64,000 nucleotides of DNA. Origin: Bergeyella cardium. Lineage in GTDB: Bacteria > Bacteroidota > Bacteroidia > Flavobacteriales > Weeksellaceae. Below, one piece after another: positions 46,013 to 55,098 of this stretch (the first letter of the stretch is position 1; each line of letters begins with the position of its first letter). The notes under the pieces were generated by a model that searched no databases, was not told the origin of the DNA, and saw nothing but the letters and a program-made list of their open reading frames with translations. The stretch is taken from the NCBI RefSeq assembly GCF_003614945.1, contig NZ_QYCZ01000001.1, positions 452,001 to 516,000 on the forward strand, read 5' to 3'. The translations under genes were made by a program, and so were the position numbers.

Positions 46013-47119
46013 ATGAAACTAAGTTTATTATTGGCTATATCTTTACCAATAGCATTTTATGCACAGGAAAAGACTGCTGATCAAGTAAAAAAAGAAGAGT
46101 ATCCTAATACATTTTCTTCAGGTTCAGCAAATGTGAGTAAATTTACCAATCAATCCCGATCATTTAATGATTGGGCTATCTCTGCTGGTGGAGGTACGGC
46201 ATTAATGTCTTATGGTGACCTTACCTCTTTTTATGATGGTAAAATAGATTTTGGTTGGAATGCTTATTTAAGTGTAGATAAGCAAATTACTCATACTTTT
46301 GGTTTGAGTTTGCAATATCAGACAGGTAAAACTAATCAAAAAGCTCTTTTAAAAGAAGAATATGGAGTAGCTAAGGCTTGGTCAAAATATAACCAAATCA
46401 GTTTGCTTGGAGATATTAACTTAACAAACCTTTTAAGAAGGGTAGATAATAATTCTGCTTATAAATGGGCTTTGCACGGTTATGCAGGTATAGGATTAAT
46501 GAGTTATAAAACCTATTTGGAAGATAGCTCTAAAAGGTGGAATAACCCATTTTCATTAGAGCAGGATTTTGATTTTGCATCTTTCTTCTTTCAAACAGGG
46601 GTAGGTGTAAAATATAATCTTTCAAGAAGATTAGATTTAGAAGCAAGAGCAATATATGTTATTACGGGTGATGATGAGTTTGATGGGGGAGGTGAGCAAT
46701 CAGGTTTGGTACTAGGTACACCTAGACAGGCAGATAATCCATATAACTATATCAAGAAAAATACATCCGATAATTATTTTACTGTAAATATAGGGGTATC
46801 TGCTAAATTGGGTAAACATAATACTCATTTGGCTTGGTTTGATCCTTTGCAGGATGTGTATTATAGAACAGCTCTTTTAGAAAATAAGATCGGTGAGGTA
46901 TATGTATGTGAAAAAGGAGATAAAGACAGAGATGGGGTATGTGATGATTGGGATAGACAGCTTGATACTCCTTTTTGGGCAAGAGTTGATGGTGCAGGTG
47001 TAGCATTAGATATTGACTTGGATGGTGTAATCGATCTCTATGATAAATGTGTAACAGTTCCAGGTGTTCCAGAAAATAAAGGCTGTCCCCTAGGTACTGA
47101 AATTCCTCAAAAAAAATAA
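46013..47119 (+). CDS. Outer-membrane beta-barrel protein with calcium-type repeats, no OmpA domain
   Basis: A 368-residue exported protein. After a signal peptide (ending FYAQ) come a barrel-like domain (about 45-270) and a calcium-binding thrombospondin-type 3 segment (KGDKDRDGVCDDWDRQLDTP, DIDLDGVIDLYDKC). It stops right after GCPLGTEIPQKK. The next gene is its paralog and continues from the same point into an OmpA domain, which is missing here. So this is either a truncated copy or a natural barrel-only form. Recognisable shared features are FSSGSANVSKFTNQSRSFND at the start and the SYKTYLEDSS-type region. Probably outer-membrane. Confidence 0.82.
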   Translation: MKLSLLLAISLPIAFYAQEKTADQVKKEEYPNTFSSGSANVSKFTNQSRSFNDWAISAGGGTALMSYGDLTSFYDGKIDFGWNAYLSVDKQITHTFGLSLQYQTGKTNQKALLKEEYGVAKAWSKYNQISLLGDINLTNLLRRVDNNSAYKWALHGYAGIGLMSYKTYLEDSSKRWNNPFSLEQDFDFASFFFQTGVGVKYNLSRRLDLEARAIYVITGDDEFDGGGEQSGLVLGTPRQADNPYNYIKKNTSDNYFTVNIGVSAKLGKHNTHLAWFDPLQDVYYRTALLENKIGEVYVCEKGDKDRDGVCDDWDRQLDTPFWARVDGAGVALDIDLDGVIDLYDKCVTVPGVPENKGCPLGTEIPQKK

Positions 47120-47151
47120 TTTAATTAGTTTAACATAAAAAATCAAATATA

Positions 47152-48624
47152 ATGAAACTAAATTGTACAAGTGTTGCATTGGCATTAGCTTTACCAACTG
47201 TTATATTAGCTCAAAGTACAGTAGCAACAGAAGCTAATGGAGTTTTTCCTAATACTTTTACATCAGGCTCTTCTAATGTTTCCAAGTTTACTCAAGAATC
47301 AAAAAGATTTAATGATTGGTCTGTTTCTGCAGGGGTGGGAGTTCCACTTGTTCAGTCTGCAGACTTAACATCAATTAAAAATGGAAATGGTAAAAATGTT
47401 TTTGGATACTCCTTTTATTTAAGTGTAGATAAAGCAATCACTCATTCCTTTGGCCTTAAACTTCAGTATGACAGAGGAGAAACAAGACAAGGTTGGTTCC
47501 ACACTAAAAAACATAACCCAAGCAGTGCTAAGGAGGTTGGAGCTTTAACTCAGTATGATGCGATCTCACTTATTGGAGATTTAAATTTTTCAAATTTACT
47601 TAGAAGGGTAGATAATCACTCTACATATAAGTGGGCTATTCACGGTTACTTTGGCTTTGGTACATTAGCCTATAGAGCTTATTTGGAAGATATGAACGGA
47701 ACAGATTTAACCTCTGAGGTTAAACCTTTTAATTTGAGTTCATTATTTATACAGGCTGGTACCGGAGTTAAATATAAAATCTCAAGAAGATTTGATGTAG
47801 AAGGTAGAGTGATGTATGTAGTTACAGGTACAGATGAATTTGATGGTGGAGGTCAGCCATACAGTAATATTAATATGACTGAAGAGCAAATTTCAGATAA
47901 TTTCTTTAATATTACAGCAGGTGTAACTTATAAAATTGGAAAACACCAATCTCATTTATTCTGGCATGATCCTTTCCAAGAGGTTTATTCCAAACTTGAT
48001 AACTTGGCAAATAAAAATCAAGATATTGAAGTTTGTAAAAAAGGAGATCAGGATAATGATGGAGTATGTGATGACTGGGATAGACAACTTGATACACCTG
48101 CAGGTGCAAGAGTTGATGGTGCTGGTGTAGCTTTAGATGCTGACTTGGATGGTGTAATTGACCTTTATGATAAGTGTGTGACTGTTCCAGGACCTGTAGA
48201 AAATCAAGGTTGTCCACTAGAGCCTAAGCCAGAAGTTAAAATAAACACCAAGGCAGTAGTAAGCGAAGTTAATAAGCACTTTGAAGGTATAGAGTTTGAG
48301 CTTAACAGTGATAAAATTAGACCTGTTTCATTTGATAGACTGAATAAAGCAGCGGATATCATCAAGACTTTAAATTCTAATGATAGGTTCTTAGTTATCG
48401 GTGCTACAGATACTAGAGGCTCTGCTAAATATAACTTGGCACTTTCTCAAAGAAGAGCAAAAGCAGTAGTAAAATATTTAGTAGATAGAGGGGTGAGTAC
48501 TTCAATGCTAATAGCAGAGGGTAGAGGTAAAAATGACCTTAAATATCCTGAGTGCGACCCAGCTACTAAGTGCCCTGAATGGAAAAATGAAGCAAATAGA
48601 AGAGTTTACTTTGAGGCTAAATAG
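47152..48624 (+). CDS. OmpA family outer-membrane protein (P60-like)
   Basis: A 490-residue protein with signal peptide (ending ILAQ), an N-terminal barrel (about 50-275), thrombospondin-type 3 repeats (DQDNDGVCDDWDRQLDTP, DADLDGVIDLYDKC) and a C-terminal OmpA domain (about 365-490). The OmpA domain carries the peptidoglycan-binding pattern VIGATDTRGSAKYNLALSQR with RAKAVVKYLVDRGV. The protein links the outer membrane to the cell wall and is a major outer-membrane protein in Flavobacteriia. It follows its shorter paralog by 32 nt and ends before a strong terminator. Confidence 0.92.
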   Translation: MKLNCTSVALALALPTVILAQSTVATEANGVFPNTFTSGSSNVSKFTQESKRFNDWSVSAGVGVPLVQSADLTSIKNGNGKNVFGYSFYLSVDKAITHSFGLKLQYDRGETRQGWFHTKKHNPSSAKEVGALTQYDAISLIGDLNFSNLLRRVDNHSTYKWAIHGYFGFGTLAYRAYLEDMNGTDLTSEVKPFNLSSLFIQAGTGVKYKISRRFDVEGRVMYVVTGTDEFDGGGQPYSNINMTEEQISDNFFNITAGVTYKIGKHQSHLFWHDPFQEVYSKLDNLANKNQDIEVCKKGDQDNDGVCDDWDRQLDTPAGARVDGAGVALDADLDGVIDLYDKCVTVPGPVENQGCPLEPKPEVKINTKAVVSEVNKHFEGIEFELNSDKIRPVSFDRLNKAADIIKTLNSNDRFLVIGATDTRGSAKYNLALSQRRAKAVVKYLVDRGVSTSMLIAEGRGKNDLKYPECDPATKCPEWKNEANRRVYFEAK

Positions 48625-48652
48625 TTTTTAAAATTAAACTTTGAAAATACTG

Positions 48653-48688
48653 AATCGGAAGTAGAATATTCTACTTCCGATTTGTTTT
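48653..48688 (+). terminator. Intrinsic terminator after the OmpA gene
   Basis: AATCGGAAGTAGAAT and ATTCTACTTCCGATT are perfectly complementary over 15 bp with a minimal loop, followed by TGTTTT. It lies 28 nt after the stop. Confidence 0.85.
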
Positions 48689-48716
48689 AATTATTTTGTT
48701 CTATCTTTACGCCTGT

Positions 48717-50618
48717 ATGATATCAGCAGAGAATTTGAGGGATCTGAAATACCAAACGCTTAAGGAGTTTTGGGGCTATACCGAATTTAGAGCGCCTCAG
48801 GAGGGGATTATTGATAGCATCTTATCAGGCAAGGATACCGTAGCACTTCTCCCTACAGGAGGGGGTAAGTCGCTCTGCTATCAGCTTCCTGCATTGCTCA
48901 GCGAGGGCGTATGCCTTGTGGTTTCTCCGCTTTTAGCATTGATGAAGGACCAGGTTGAGCAGCTCAATTCCATAGGTATAGAGGCAGATTACCTCTCATC
49001 TGATTTGGATACGGTAGAGGAAGACCTCGTGTATTCCAGAGCGAAGGAGGGCGTTACAAAATTGCTCTACATCTCCCCTGAAAGATTGAGCAATCAAAGG
49101 TTTTTAATGGAAACTCAAGATATCCAGCTCTCTTTTATTGCGGTAGATGAGGCACATTGCGTCTCCGAATGGGGGCAGGACTTCCGCCCGAGCTATAGAA
49201 ACATTAAAATGTTCAGGGAGCAGTATTATCATTTGCCTTGTATCGCACTTACGGCAACAGCCACCCCGAGAGTTCTCACCGAGATTGTAGATAAATTAGC
49301 ACTAAAAGCTCCTCAAATCTTTAAAAAAGGCTTTAGAAGGGAGAATATTCATATTAATGTATTAGAAATCTCGGATAAATATCCTCATATCTATCATTAT
49401 TTGAATATGAACCGCACCTCAGGGCTTATCTATACCCGAACGAGGAGAGAGGCAGAGGAATTATCCCAATATCTCCAATCAAGAGGATTGACAAATGTAG
49501 ATTATTACCACGCAGGGCTGCCCAAAGATGAGCGAATAAAGAAGCAAAACTGGTGGCAGAGAAGCAGCCTGAATGTCCTGATCTCTACCAATGCTTTTGG
49601 GATGGGGATAGATAAGGAGAATGTCTATTTCATCATTCATCTTTCGCCATCTCAGTCCATCGAGAATTATTACCAAGAAATCGGAAGGGCGGGGAGAGAC
49701 GGAGCCGAGAGCTTTGCCCACTTGCTTTGGGACAAGCAGGACTTGCTGAAGGTAGATAAGATACTGAGGAGCCAATACACCTCTAAGGAAGAGTACCAGA
49801 AGATTATTTCTTACCTCTACTCAATGTTTGGTATTGCTGAGCAGCAAAAGGTGGAGAAAGAATTTCAGTTTAGCCTTGAAAAATTGCTTAAACTGACGGC
49901 AATTGGGAAAACAAAACTAAAATCTGTCCTCAATTTTCTTCATATTCAAGAAGTGATTTACCTCAGGGAGCAAAAGAATCGCTCATCCATCGAGCTGCTT
50001 ATTCCTTACGACCAGATAGAGCTCTTGCCAGAGGAAGATGCCTATTTCATTGAGCTTCTGCTACGGAATATTATAGGTTTTACGGCTCAGAAAGTACATT
50101 TTGATGAGGAAATCCTCTCCGAAAAGCTAGAATCTCCACTTCATCTGATAAAAAAGCGCCTCAGCAAGATGAAAAACAAAGGCTATATGGAATATATAGA
50201 TGGCGGGCAGGCGAGCATTAAATTCCTCACCCCAAGAGATGAGAGGCTTTTGTTTGGGAAATACTATAAAACCTTCTCTACAATCCAAAAGAATAAAGTC
50301 CGAAAGTGGGAAGAGATGAAATTCTTCATTACCGATATCTCCTTCTGCAAAATGAGGCTGATTTTACAGTACTTCGGTGAGAGAAATGCTCAGGATTGTG
50401 GCAACTGCTCCTATTGTAGCAACCGATTTCAGAATAATATCAAGGGTAGCCCCCAAAAAGATATTCTCAATGCCTTAGCGAGCAGGCCTCTTACCTTAGA
50501 TGAGCTATGTATTGCCATCAGTAACGGTAATCGAGAGGAGGTCCTCGAGCATCTCATCCTACTGAGAGATTCTGGCAAAATAAAAATGCAGGATTATAAG
50601 ACTTATATGCTGGTATAA
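48717..50618 (+). CDS. recQ: ATP-dependent DNA helicase RecQ
   Basis: A 633-residue 3'-5' DNA helicase of the RecQ family. Motifs are seen in order: LLPTGGGKSLCYQLPALL (Walker A), the DEAHC box in VDEAHCVSEWGQDFRP, LTATATPR, GLIYTRTRREAEELS, NAFGMGIDKENVYFIIH and the QEIGRAGRDG arginine-finger motif. The zinc site has CxxCxxC (CGNCSYC). The C-terminal part contains a winged-helix but is short of a full HRDC domain. The ATG at 48717 was preferred over an in-frame TTG at 48696, because a promoter-like TATCTTTA lies between them. Confidence 0.94.
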   Translation: MISAENLRDLKYQTLKEFWGYTEFRAPQEGIIDSILSGKDTVALLPTGGGKSLCYQLPALLSEGVCLVVSPLLALMKDQVEQLNSIGIEADYLSSDLDTVEEDLVYSRAKEGVTKLLYISPERLSNQRFLMETQDIQLSFIAVDEAHCVSEWGQDFRPSYRNIKMFREQYYHLPCIALTATATPRVLTEIVDKLALKAPQIFKKGFRRENIHINVLEISDKYPHIYHYLNMNRTSGLIYTRTRREAEELSQYLQSRGLTNVDYYHAGLPKDERIKKQNWWQRSSLNVLISTNAFGMGIDKENVYFIIHLSPSQSIENYYQEIGRAGRDGAESFAHLLWDKQDLLKVDKILRSQYTSKEEYQKIISYLYSMFGIAEQQKVEKEFQFSLEKLLKLTAIGKTKLKSVLNFLHIQEVIYLREQKNRSSIELLIPYDQIELLPEEDAYFIELLLRNIIGFTAQKVHFDEEILSEKLESPLHLIKKRLSKMKNKGYMEYIDGGQASIKFLTPRDERLLFGKYYKTFSTIQKNKVRKWEEMKFFITDISFCKMRLILQYFGERNAQDCGNCSYCSNRFQNNIKGSPQKDILNALASRPLTLDELCIAISNGNREEVLEHLILLRDSGKIKMQDYKTYMLV

Positions 50619-50839
50619 GTTCTTTATTCAGGGTTAATTTGCAGTGAAAGACACATAAAATCAAAAGCAGAAACCTTTACAGTAGAGAGACTTAATAGTA
50701 GGATAAGGCATCATTTGGTAAGATTTAAGAGAAAAGGAAAAGTTACTCAAAGTAAAAAATGATAGTAGAAAATTCTTTGAAACTTTTGTTTTTAAAGCTA
50801 AATAACGAATAGAGTATAATATATAGATAGTTAAAAACA

Positions 50840-51991
50840 ATGAGAAAATATATTTTAATTATAGGAATAGCTCTGGCAAATGCTATAAGTGCGCAGACAG
50901 AGGAAACAAAAGCAGATTATCTGCTCAATAACCTTGATATTAACCTCGTATTTCGTTCCTCTTTGGAAGTCCCAGAGGGAGAAAACAATCAGGCGGGCTT
51001 TAAATTAAACGAAAGCCGACTGCAATTCATCGGGAAAGTGAATCCTGACATAAAATACAACCTAAGGTTTAGGCTCAACAGAGCGCAAGAGCCCAATACA
51101 CTCGATAATGCCCCCGCCTCATTGGATTTTGCTTATGTAGAATACCTCTTCGGGAAGGAAAAACAGTGGTCAATTATGGCAGGGAAGCATTTCGTATCCA
51201 CAGGCTCGTGGGAGGCGGATATCAACCCTGTATTTGAATACCAATACTCGGATTATCTTAATCAGCAACTCAATCTCTTTGCTTTCGGTACGAGGCTTTC
51301 GTATGCCTTCAATGCAAACCATCAGCTTCAATTGGAGGTTTATAATACCAGTAACAATACTTTTAGCAAGCTCCACAAAACCACAGGTTATAGTGTTAAT
51401 GCTTTAAAAGCCGCTAAGCTTCCCCTTGGTGCCAACATCATCTGGAAAGGAGATTTCTGGGATAATAGATTCAGAACTTATTATTCTGCGGGCGTTTCTC
51501 AGGTAGCGGAAGGCAAAACTAATGTAAGCCTCTCTCTCGGGAACCGTTTTACCTTTGGAAATTTTGATATGTACTTAGACCTCCATCAAACCAATGCAGC
51601 GGTAGATTACTCCAACCTTATCTCTCCTGTATTAAATGCCTACAACCTCGCTCAGGATATCAATTATCAGCCTGTTTATGCTCGGAACATCCAGCATCAG
51701 GCGGCGGTACTTCGTGTGGATTATGCCCTCACGCCTAAAATCTTTATAACAGGGAAAACCATTGCAGAGCGTATCAACAGCAGATCTGAATCTATGGAGC
51801 GCCACCTCTCTCATCATTATATTAACCTTATCGGTTTGGAGTTTAAACCTTTTGAGAGCCAGAACTTCAAGATATTTACCCATTTCAGTAATAATTCATA
51901 CAAATTCCACTCTACCTACAGGGAGCAGACGCCCAATACAAGCAAGAATATGCTGAGCGTAGGCTTGCTCTACCTTCTCAATATCCTCTAA
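50840..51991 (+). CDS. Phosphate-selective porin O/P family outer-membrane protein
   Basis: A 383-residue protein with a signal peptide (ending AISAQ) and a barrel of the porin O/P type. Marks are the FRSSLEVPEGENNQAGFKLNE segment, the GKVNPDIKYNLRFRLNR strand pair, DFAYVEYLFG, and a later MAGKHFVSTGSWEADINPVF region. The C-terminus is LLYLLNIL. It probably forms a channel for anions or sugars in the outer membrane. The 221-nt spacer upstream holds no recognised gene. It lies upstream of dedA by 40 nt, but dedA has its own promoter. Confidence 0.8.
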   Translation: MRKYILIIGIALANAISAQTEETKADYLLNNLDINLVFRSSLEVPEGENNQAGFKLNESRLQFIGKVNPDIKYNLRFRLNRAQEPNTLDNAPASLDFAYVEYLFGKEKQWSIMAGKHFVSTGSWEADINPVFEYQYSDYLNQQLNLFAFGTRLSYAFNANHQLQLEVYNTSNNTFSKLHKTTGYSVNALKAAKLPLGANIIWKGDFWDNRFRTYYSAGVSQVAEGKTNVSLSLGNRFTFGNFDMYLDLHQTNAAVDYSNLISPVLNAYNLAQDINYQPVYARNIQHQAAVLRVDYALTPKIFITGKTIAERINSRSESMERHLSHHYINLIGLEFKPFESQNFKIFTHFSNNSYKFHSTYREQTPNTSKNMLSVGLLYLLNIL

Positions 51992-52006
51992 TATTAAAAT
52001 TATCCT

Positions 52007-52014
52007 TACTTTTG
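52007..52014 (+). promoter_or_regulatory. -7 box of dedA
   Basis: TACTTTTG matches TAnnTTTG and lies 17 nt before the ATG. Confidence 0.5.
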
Positions 52015-52031
52015 CTCAAAGACTTTATTGA

Positions 52032-52724
52032 ATGGAACATTTTGAGAGTTGGAAAGACTTGTTAAACCCAGAATTTTACATAAAACTCGGTGGTTTTTGG
52101 TTAGTGTTATTTATCATTTTTGCAGAAACGGGTTTATTTGTAGGGTTTTTCCTTCCTGGCGACAGTCTGCTATTCATCTCTGGTATATATGCAAAGACTA
52201 TTATTGAAGAGACATTTGGCTCTTTCGGGAATGATTTTTTAGACACTTCTATTTTAGCTTTTTTTATCGCACTGGCGGCTATCATTGGCAATGAGGTAGG
52301 TTACTATTTCGGTTATAAAACAGGACCTGCTCTCTACAAGAGAGAAGATTCCTTGCTTTTCAAGAAAAAATATCTGTACCAAGCGCACGACTTCTTCGAG
52401 AAGCACGGTTCTATGGCAATTATCCTCGCCCGCTTCCTCCCGATTGTCCGTACTTTTACGCCCATCGTTGCGGGGATTGTCAAGATGGATAAAAAGAAGT
52501 TCTTCCGCGATAATATCATCGGGGGAGTCCTCTGGGCATTCCTTCTCGTCTATGCTGGGCATTATTTACAGCGCCTTTTGGAAGACCAGTTCGGGCTCGA
52601 CTTGAAAAAACACTTGGAAATTATCGTCATCGGTCTTGTATTGGTTACCACACTGCCTGTAATCATCAAATTAGTCTTTGGAAAAGCAAGCGACAGAGGC
52701 AGCGATACTCATCCCCAACCCTAA
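52032..52724 (+). CDS. DedA family membrane protein
   Basis: A 230-residue integral membrane protein. It has the DedA/VTT signature FAETGLFVGFFLPGDSLLFI with the conserved acidic Glu and Asp in the first re-entrant region, and the ARFLPIVRTFTPIVAG stretch with its Arg pair. There are about four to five membrane helices. Members probably flip undecaprenyl phosphate or phospholipids and use the proton gradient. It is followed by idi after 10 nt and then gcvT, so the three may be one operon. Confidence 0.9.
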   Translation: MEHFESWKDLLNPEFYIKLGGFWLVLFIIFAETGLFVGFFLPGDSLLFISGIYAKTIIEETFGSFGNDFLDTSILAFFIALAAIIGNEVGYYFGYKTGPALYKREDSLLFKKKYLYQAHDFFEKHGSMAIILARFLPIVRTFTPIVAGIVKMDKKKFFRDNIIGGVLWAFLLVYAGHYLQRLLEDQFGLDLKKHLEIIVIGLVLVTTLPVIIKLVFGKASDRGSDTHPQP

Positions 52725-52734
52725 ATCTTATCCA

Positions 52735-53262
52735 ATGACAGAGTTTGTAATCTTAGTAAATCCTCAGGACGAAGTTCAAGGGCTGATGGAGAAGCAAGAA
52801 GCCCATCGCAAAGGACTTTTGCACCGTGCCTTCTCTGTCTTCATTTTTAATTCCGATGGAGAAATGCTCCTCCAAAGGCGAGCGAGCACCAAATACCACT
52901 CGCCCAACCTCTGGACGAATGCCGTATGCTCGCACCCGAGAGAAGGCGAAACCTACAAAGACGCCGCAATCCGCCGAATGAAGGAAGAGCTAGGCATCAG
53001 CACAGAAGTAGAGAAGAAATTCCACTTTATCTACAAAGCCGAAGTAGGAGGAGGCTTGTGGGAGCACGAATTAGACACAGTTTTCGTGGGTGAGTACAAT
53101 GGCCCCTTTTCCCCAAACCCTGCCGAAGTCTCCGAGCTTAGGTTTGTTTCCCTTGACAGGCTGAGCGAGGAAATCTCCCAGTCGCCAGAACAATTTACCG
53201 AATGGTTTAAAATCATTTTAAACGAGTTCCAACAGTTTTTGTTAAAGAATAAAATTAAATAA
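52735..53262 (+). CDS. idi: Isopentenyl-diphosphate delta-isomerase, type I
   Basis: A 175-residue Nudix-fold enzyme that converts isopentenyl diphosphate to dimethylallyl diphosphate. The active-site Cys is in [12 protein letters not shown] and the acidic partner in [13 protein letters not shown]. The Nudix-like helix [14 protein letters not shown] is present. The ATG at 52735 gives the expected N-terminus; an in-frame TTG at 52678 lies inside dedA and was rejected. It is in a likely dedA-idi-gcvT operon, although no metabolic link to these is obvious. Confidence 0.93.
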   Translation: MTEFVILVNPQDEVQGLMEKQEAHRKGLLHRAFSVFIFNSDGEMLLQRRASTKYHSPNLWTNAVCSHPREGETYKDAAIRRMKEELGISTEVEKKFHFIYKAEVGGGLWEHELDTVFVGEYNGPFSPNPAEVSELRFVSLDRLSEEISQSPEQFTEWFKIILNEFQQFLLKNKIK

Positions 53263-53282
53263 TCAATACATAAAAGTAAGCA

Positions 53283-54365
53283 ATGAAGAAAACAGCACTT
53301 TTTGACAAGCACTGCTCCCTCGGAGCCAAGATGGTGCCTTTCGCGGGCTTTGAAATGCCCGTGCAATACACAAGCGTAACCGACGAGCACTTCGCCGTAA
53401 GAGAAAGAGCAGGGATGTTCGATGTCTCTCATATGGGGCAGTTCCTCATCGAAGGTGCAGAGGCAAAAAACCTCCTGCAATATGTAACCACAAACGATAT
53501 CGCCCTCCTCACCGACGGTAAGGCACAGTACTCCTGCCTGCCCAACGGAAGCGGAGGCATCGTAGATGACCTCATCATCTATAAAATGAATGACGAGAAG
53601 TATTTCGTGGTCGTAAACGCCTCGAATATCGAGAAAGACTGGGCGCATATCTCTAAATACAATGAGAAATTTGGAGCAAAGATGACCAACCTCTCCGATG
53701 AGACCTCCCTCATCGCTATTCAAGGGCCGCTTGCCCTCCAAGTCCTCCAAAAACTGACGCCAGTAAACCTCTCCGAAATCCCCTACTACCATTTCTCGGT
53801 GGGAGTGGTGAATGAAATCCCTAATGTCATCATATCCAACACAGGATACACAGGGAGCGGAGGCTTTGAAATCTATTTTGAAAATCAATATGCCGAAAAA
53901 CTCTGGGATGCCATCTCCCTTGCGGGAAAAGAAGAGGGGCTTATCCCTTGCGGGCTCGGGGCGAGAGATACCCTCAGGTTAGAAAAAGGCTTCTGCCTCT
54001 ATGGGAATGATATAGACGACTCTACCTCGCCGATGGAAGCTGGACTGGGCTGGATAACCAAGCTGCAGAAAGGAGATTTCATCAATAGGGAAGTCTTTGC
54101 AAAGCAGAAGGAAGAAGGCGTTACAAGGAAATTGGTTGGGTTTGAGCTGCTGGAAAAAGGAGTGCCCCGCCACGGCTACGAAGTAGTAGATTCCGAAGGA
54201 AAAGTCATCGGTACGGTAACCTCTGGAACCTCCTCGCCGATGAAAAAAATAGGAATTGGGCTCGCCTATGTGCCTACCGAGTTCTCAAAGCCCAGCTCGG
54301 AAATCTTTATACAGGTGCGCAACAAACATTTAAAGGCTACGGTGGTAAAATTGCCTTTCGTATAA
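53283..54365 (+). CDS. gcvT: Glycine cleavage system T protein (aminomethyltransferase)
   Basis: A 360-residue folate-binding enzyme that releases ammonia from the aminomethyl-lipoyl H protein and makes methylene-tetrahydrofolate. The pattern is seen from [20 protein letters not shown], then [13 protein letters not shown] with the catalytic Asp, [31 protein letters not shown], and the C-terminal [16 protein letters not shown]. Length is normal. Its partners gcvH and gcvP are not in this window. A strong terminator follows. Confidence 0.95.
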   Translation: MKKTALFDKHCSLGAKMVPFAGFEMPVQYTSVTDEHFAVRERAGMFDVSHMGQFLIEGAEAKNLLQYVTTNDIALLTDGKAQYSCLPNGSGGIVDDLIIYKMNDEKYFVVVNASNIEKDWAHISKYNEKFGAKMTNLSDETSLIAIQGPLALQVLQKLTPVNLSEIPYYHFSVGVVNEIPNVIISNTGYTGSGGFEIYFENQYAEKLWDAISLAGKEEGLIPCGLGARDTLRLEKGFCLYGNDIDDSTSPMEAGLGWITKLQKGDFINREVFAKQKEEGVTRKLVGFELLEKGVPRHGYEVVDSEGKVIGTVTSGTSSPMKKIGIGLAYVPTEFSKPSSEIFIQVRNKHLKATVVKLPFV

Positions 54366-54387
54366 GAGAGAAACACCTTACAATACA

Positions 54388-54422
54388 AATAAACCTCTGC
54401 CCTGGGCAGAGGTTTATTTTAT
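54388..54422 (+). terminator. Intrinsic terminator of gcvT
   Basis: AATAAACCTCTGCCC and GGGCAGAGGTTTATT form a 15-bp inverted repeat with a very small loop, followed by TTT. Confidence 0.85.
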
Positions 54423-54449
54423 GAGTTTGTCCCAAAATAAAGACTTTCT

Positions 54450-54782
54450 TTATGGGGTTATACCTTTATTTGTTGTGTAGTATTTCTTTTTTAGAAAAAA
54501 GACTGTAAAAAATAAGACTAAAACTATTGAAATATATTTTACAACTAACATTCTATCTGTTTCCTTAAAAAAAGCTCCAATAATAAAAAGAGTTATAATT
54601 CCTCCACTGGTTTCAATCAAATTTTCTTTCAAACTTTTGTTATTATCAATAAGATAATGATAGGCTAAAGCTATAAAAGACGAAAATACAATGAGCATTG
54701 AGTCTTGGTTACCAAAAAATATAATCCCTGTGATTATATAAAATATTGGTATAATACTTACTTTAAAGATTCTGTTTTTCAT
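54450..54782 (-). CDS. Small integral membrane protein, unknown function
   Basis: A 110-residue AT-rich frame with ATG at 54782 and four predicted hydrophobic helices (about 8-25, 28-45, 57-73, 80-97) and a charged C-terminus. No family was recognised. It stands in a run of very AT-rich DNA (54420-55000) with no clear promoter. The composition differs strongly from gcvT next to it, which may indicate foreign origin. A tiny hydrophobic peptide frame is just upstream on the same strand. Confidence 0.5.
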   Translation of the reverse strand: MKNRIFKVSIIPIFYIITGIIFFGNQDSMLIVFSSFIALAYHYLIDNNKSLKENLIETSGGIITLFIIGAFFKETDRMLVVKYISIVLVLFFTVFFLKKKYYTTNKGITP

Positions 54783-54815
54783 ATAAAAATATAATATAAT
54801 TAATAAATAATATTA

Positions 54816-54896
54816 TTAAAATCCTACATATCCTGTACATTCCTGAGAAACTAAAGCTAATAAAATAGCTAAAATTGAAATGATTTTTTTGTCCAT
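54816..54896 (-). CDS. Putative 26-residue hydrophobic peptide
   Basis: Starting from ATG 54896-54894, the frame reads MDKKIISILAILLALVSQEC followed by TGYVGF and a TAA stop. The first 16 residues form one hydrophobic helix after two Lys. It could be a short membrane peptide, a lipoprotein-like peptide or a chance frame. It lies 33 nt upstream of the small membrane protein gene in the same direction. Function unknown. Confidence 0.3.
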   Translation of the reverse strand: MDKKIISILAILLALVSQECTGYVGF

Positions 54897-55098
54897 TTTT
54901 TTTATTTTTAATAAATCGTTCCAAATCTAAATAAATTATTTCAATTACCAAAATATATGTATTAAAAAATTCTAAATAAAAAATGTTGCATTAGAAAAGT
55001 AAAACAACACTCTCTTCAATATATTGTTTTTAGGTATTATCGGGGAGGAGAAGGATGTCCCAAGAGTTAAGCCACAATATTACTCCCTATCAACTTTA

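Noticed and set aside
53031-53888. Minus-strand frame of 285 codons opposite idi and gcvT
   Set aside because: Both plus-strand genes have full catalytic motifs, and the antisense frame has Cys/His-rich random-looking content.
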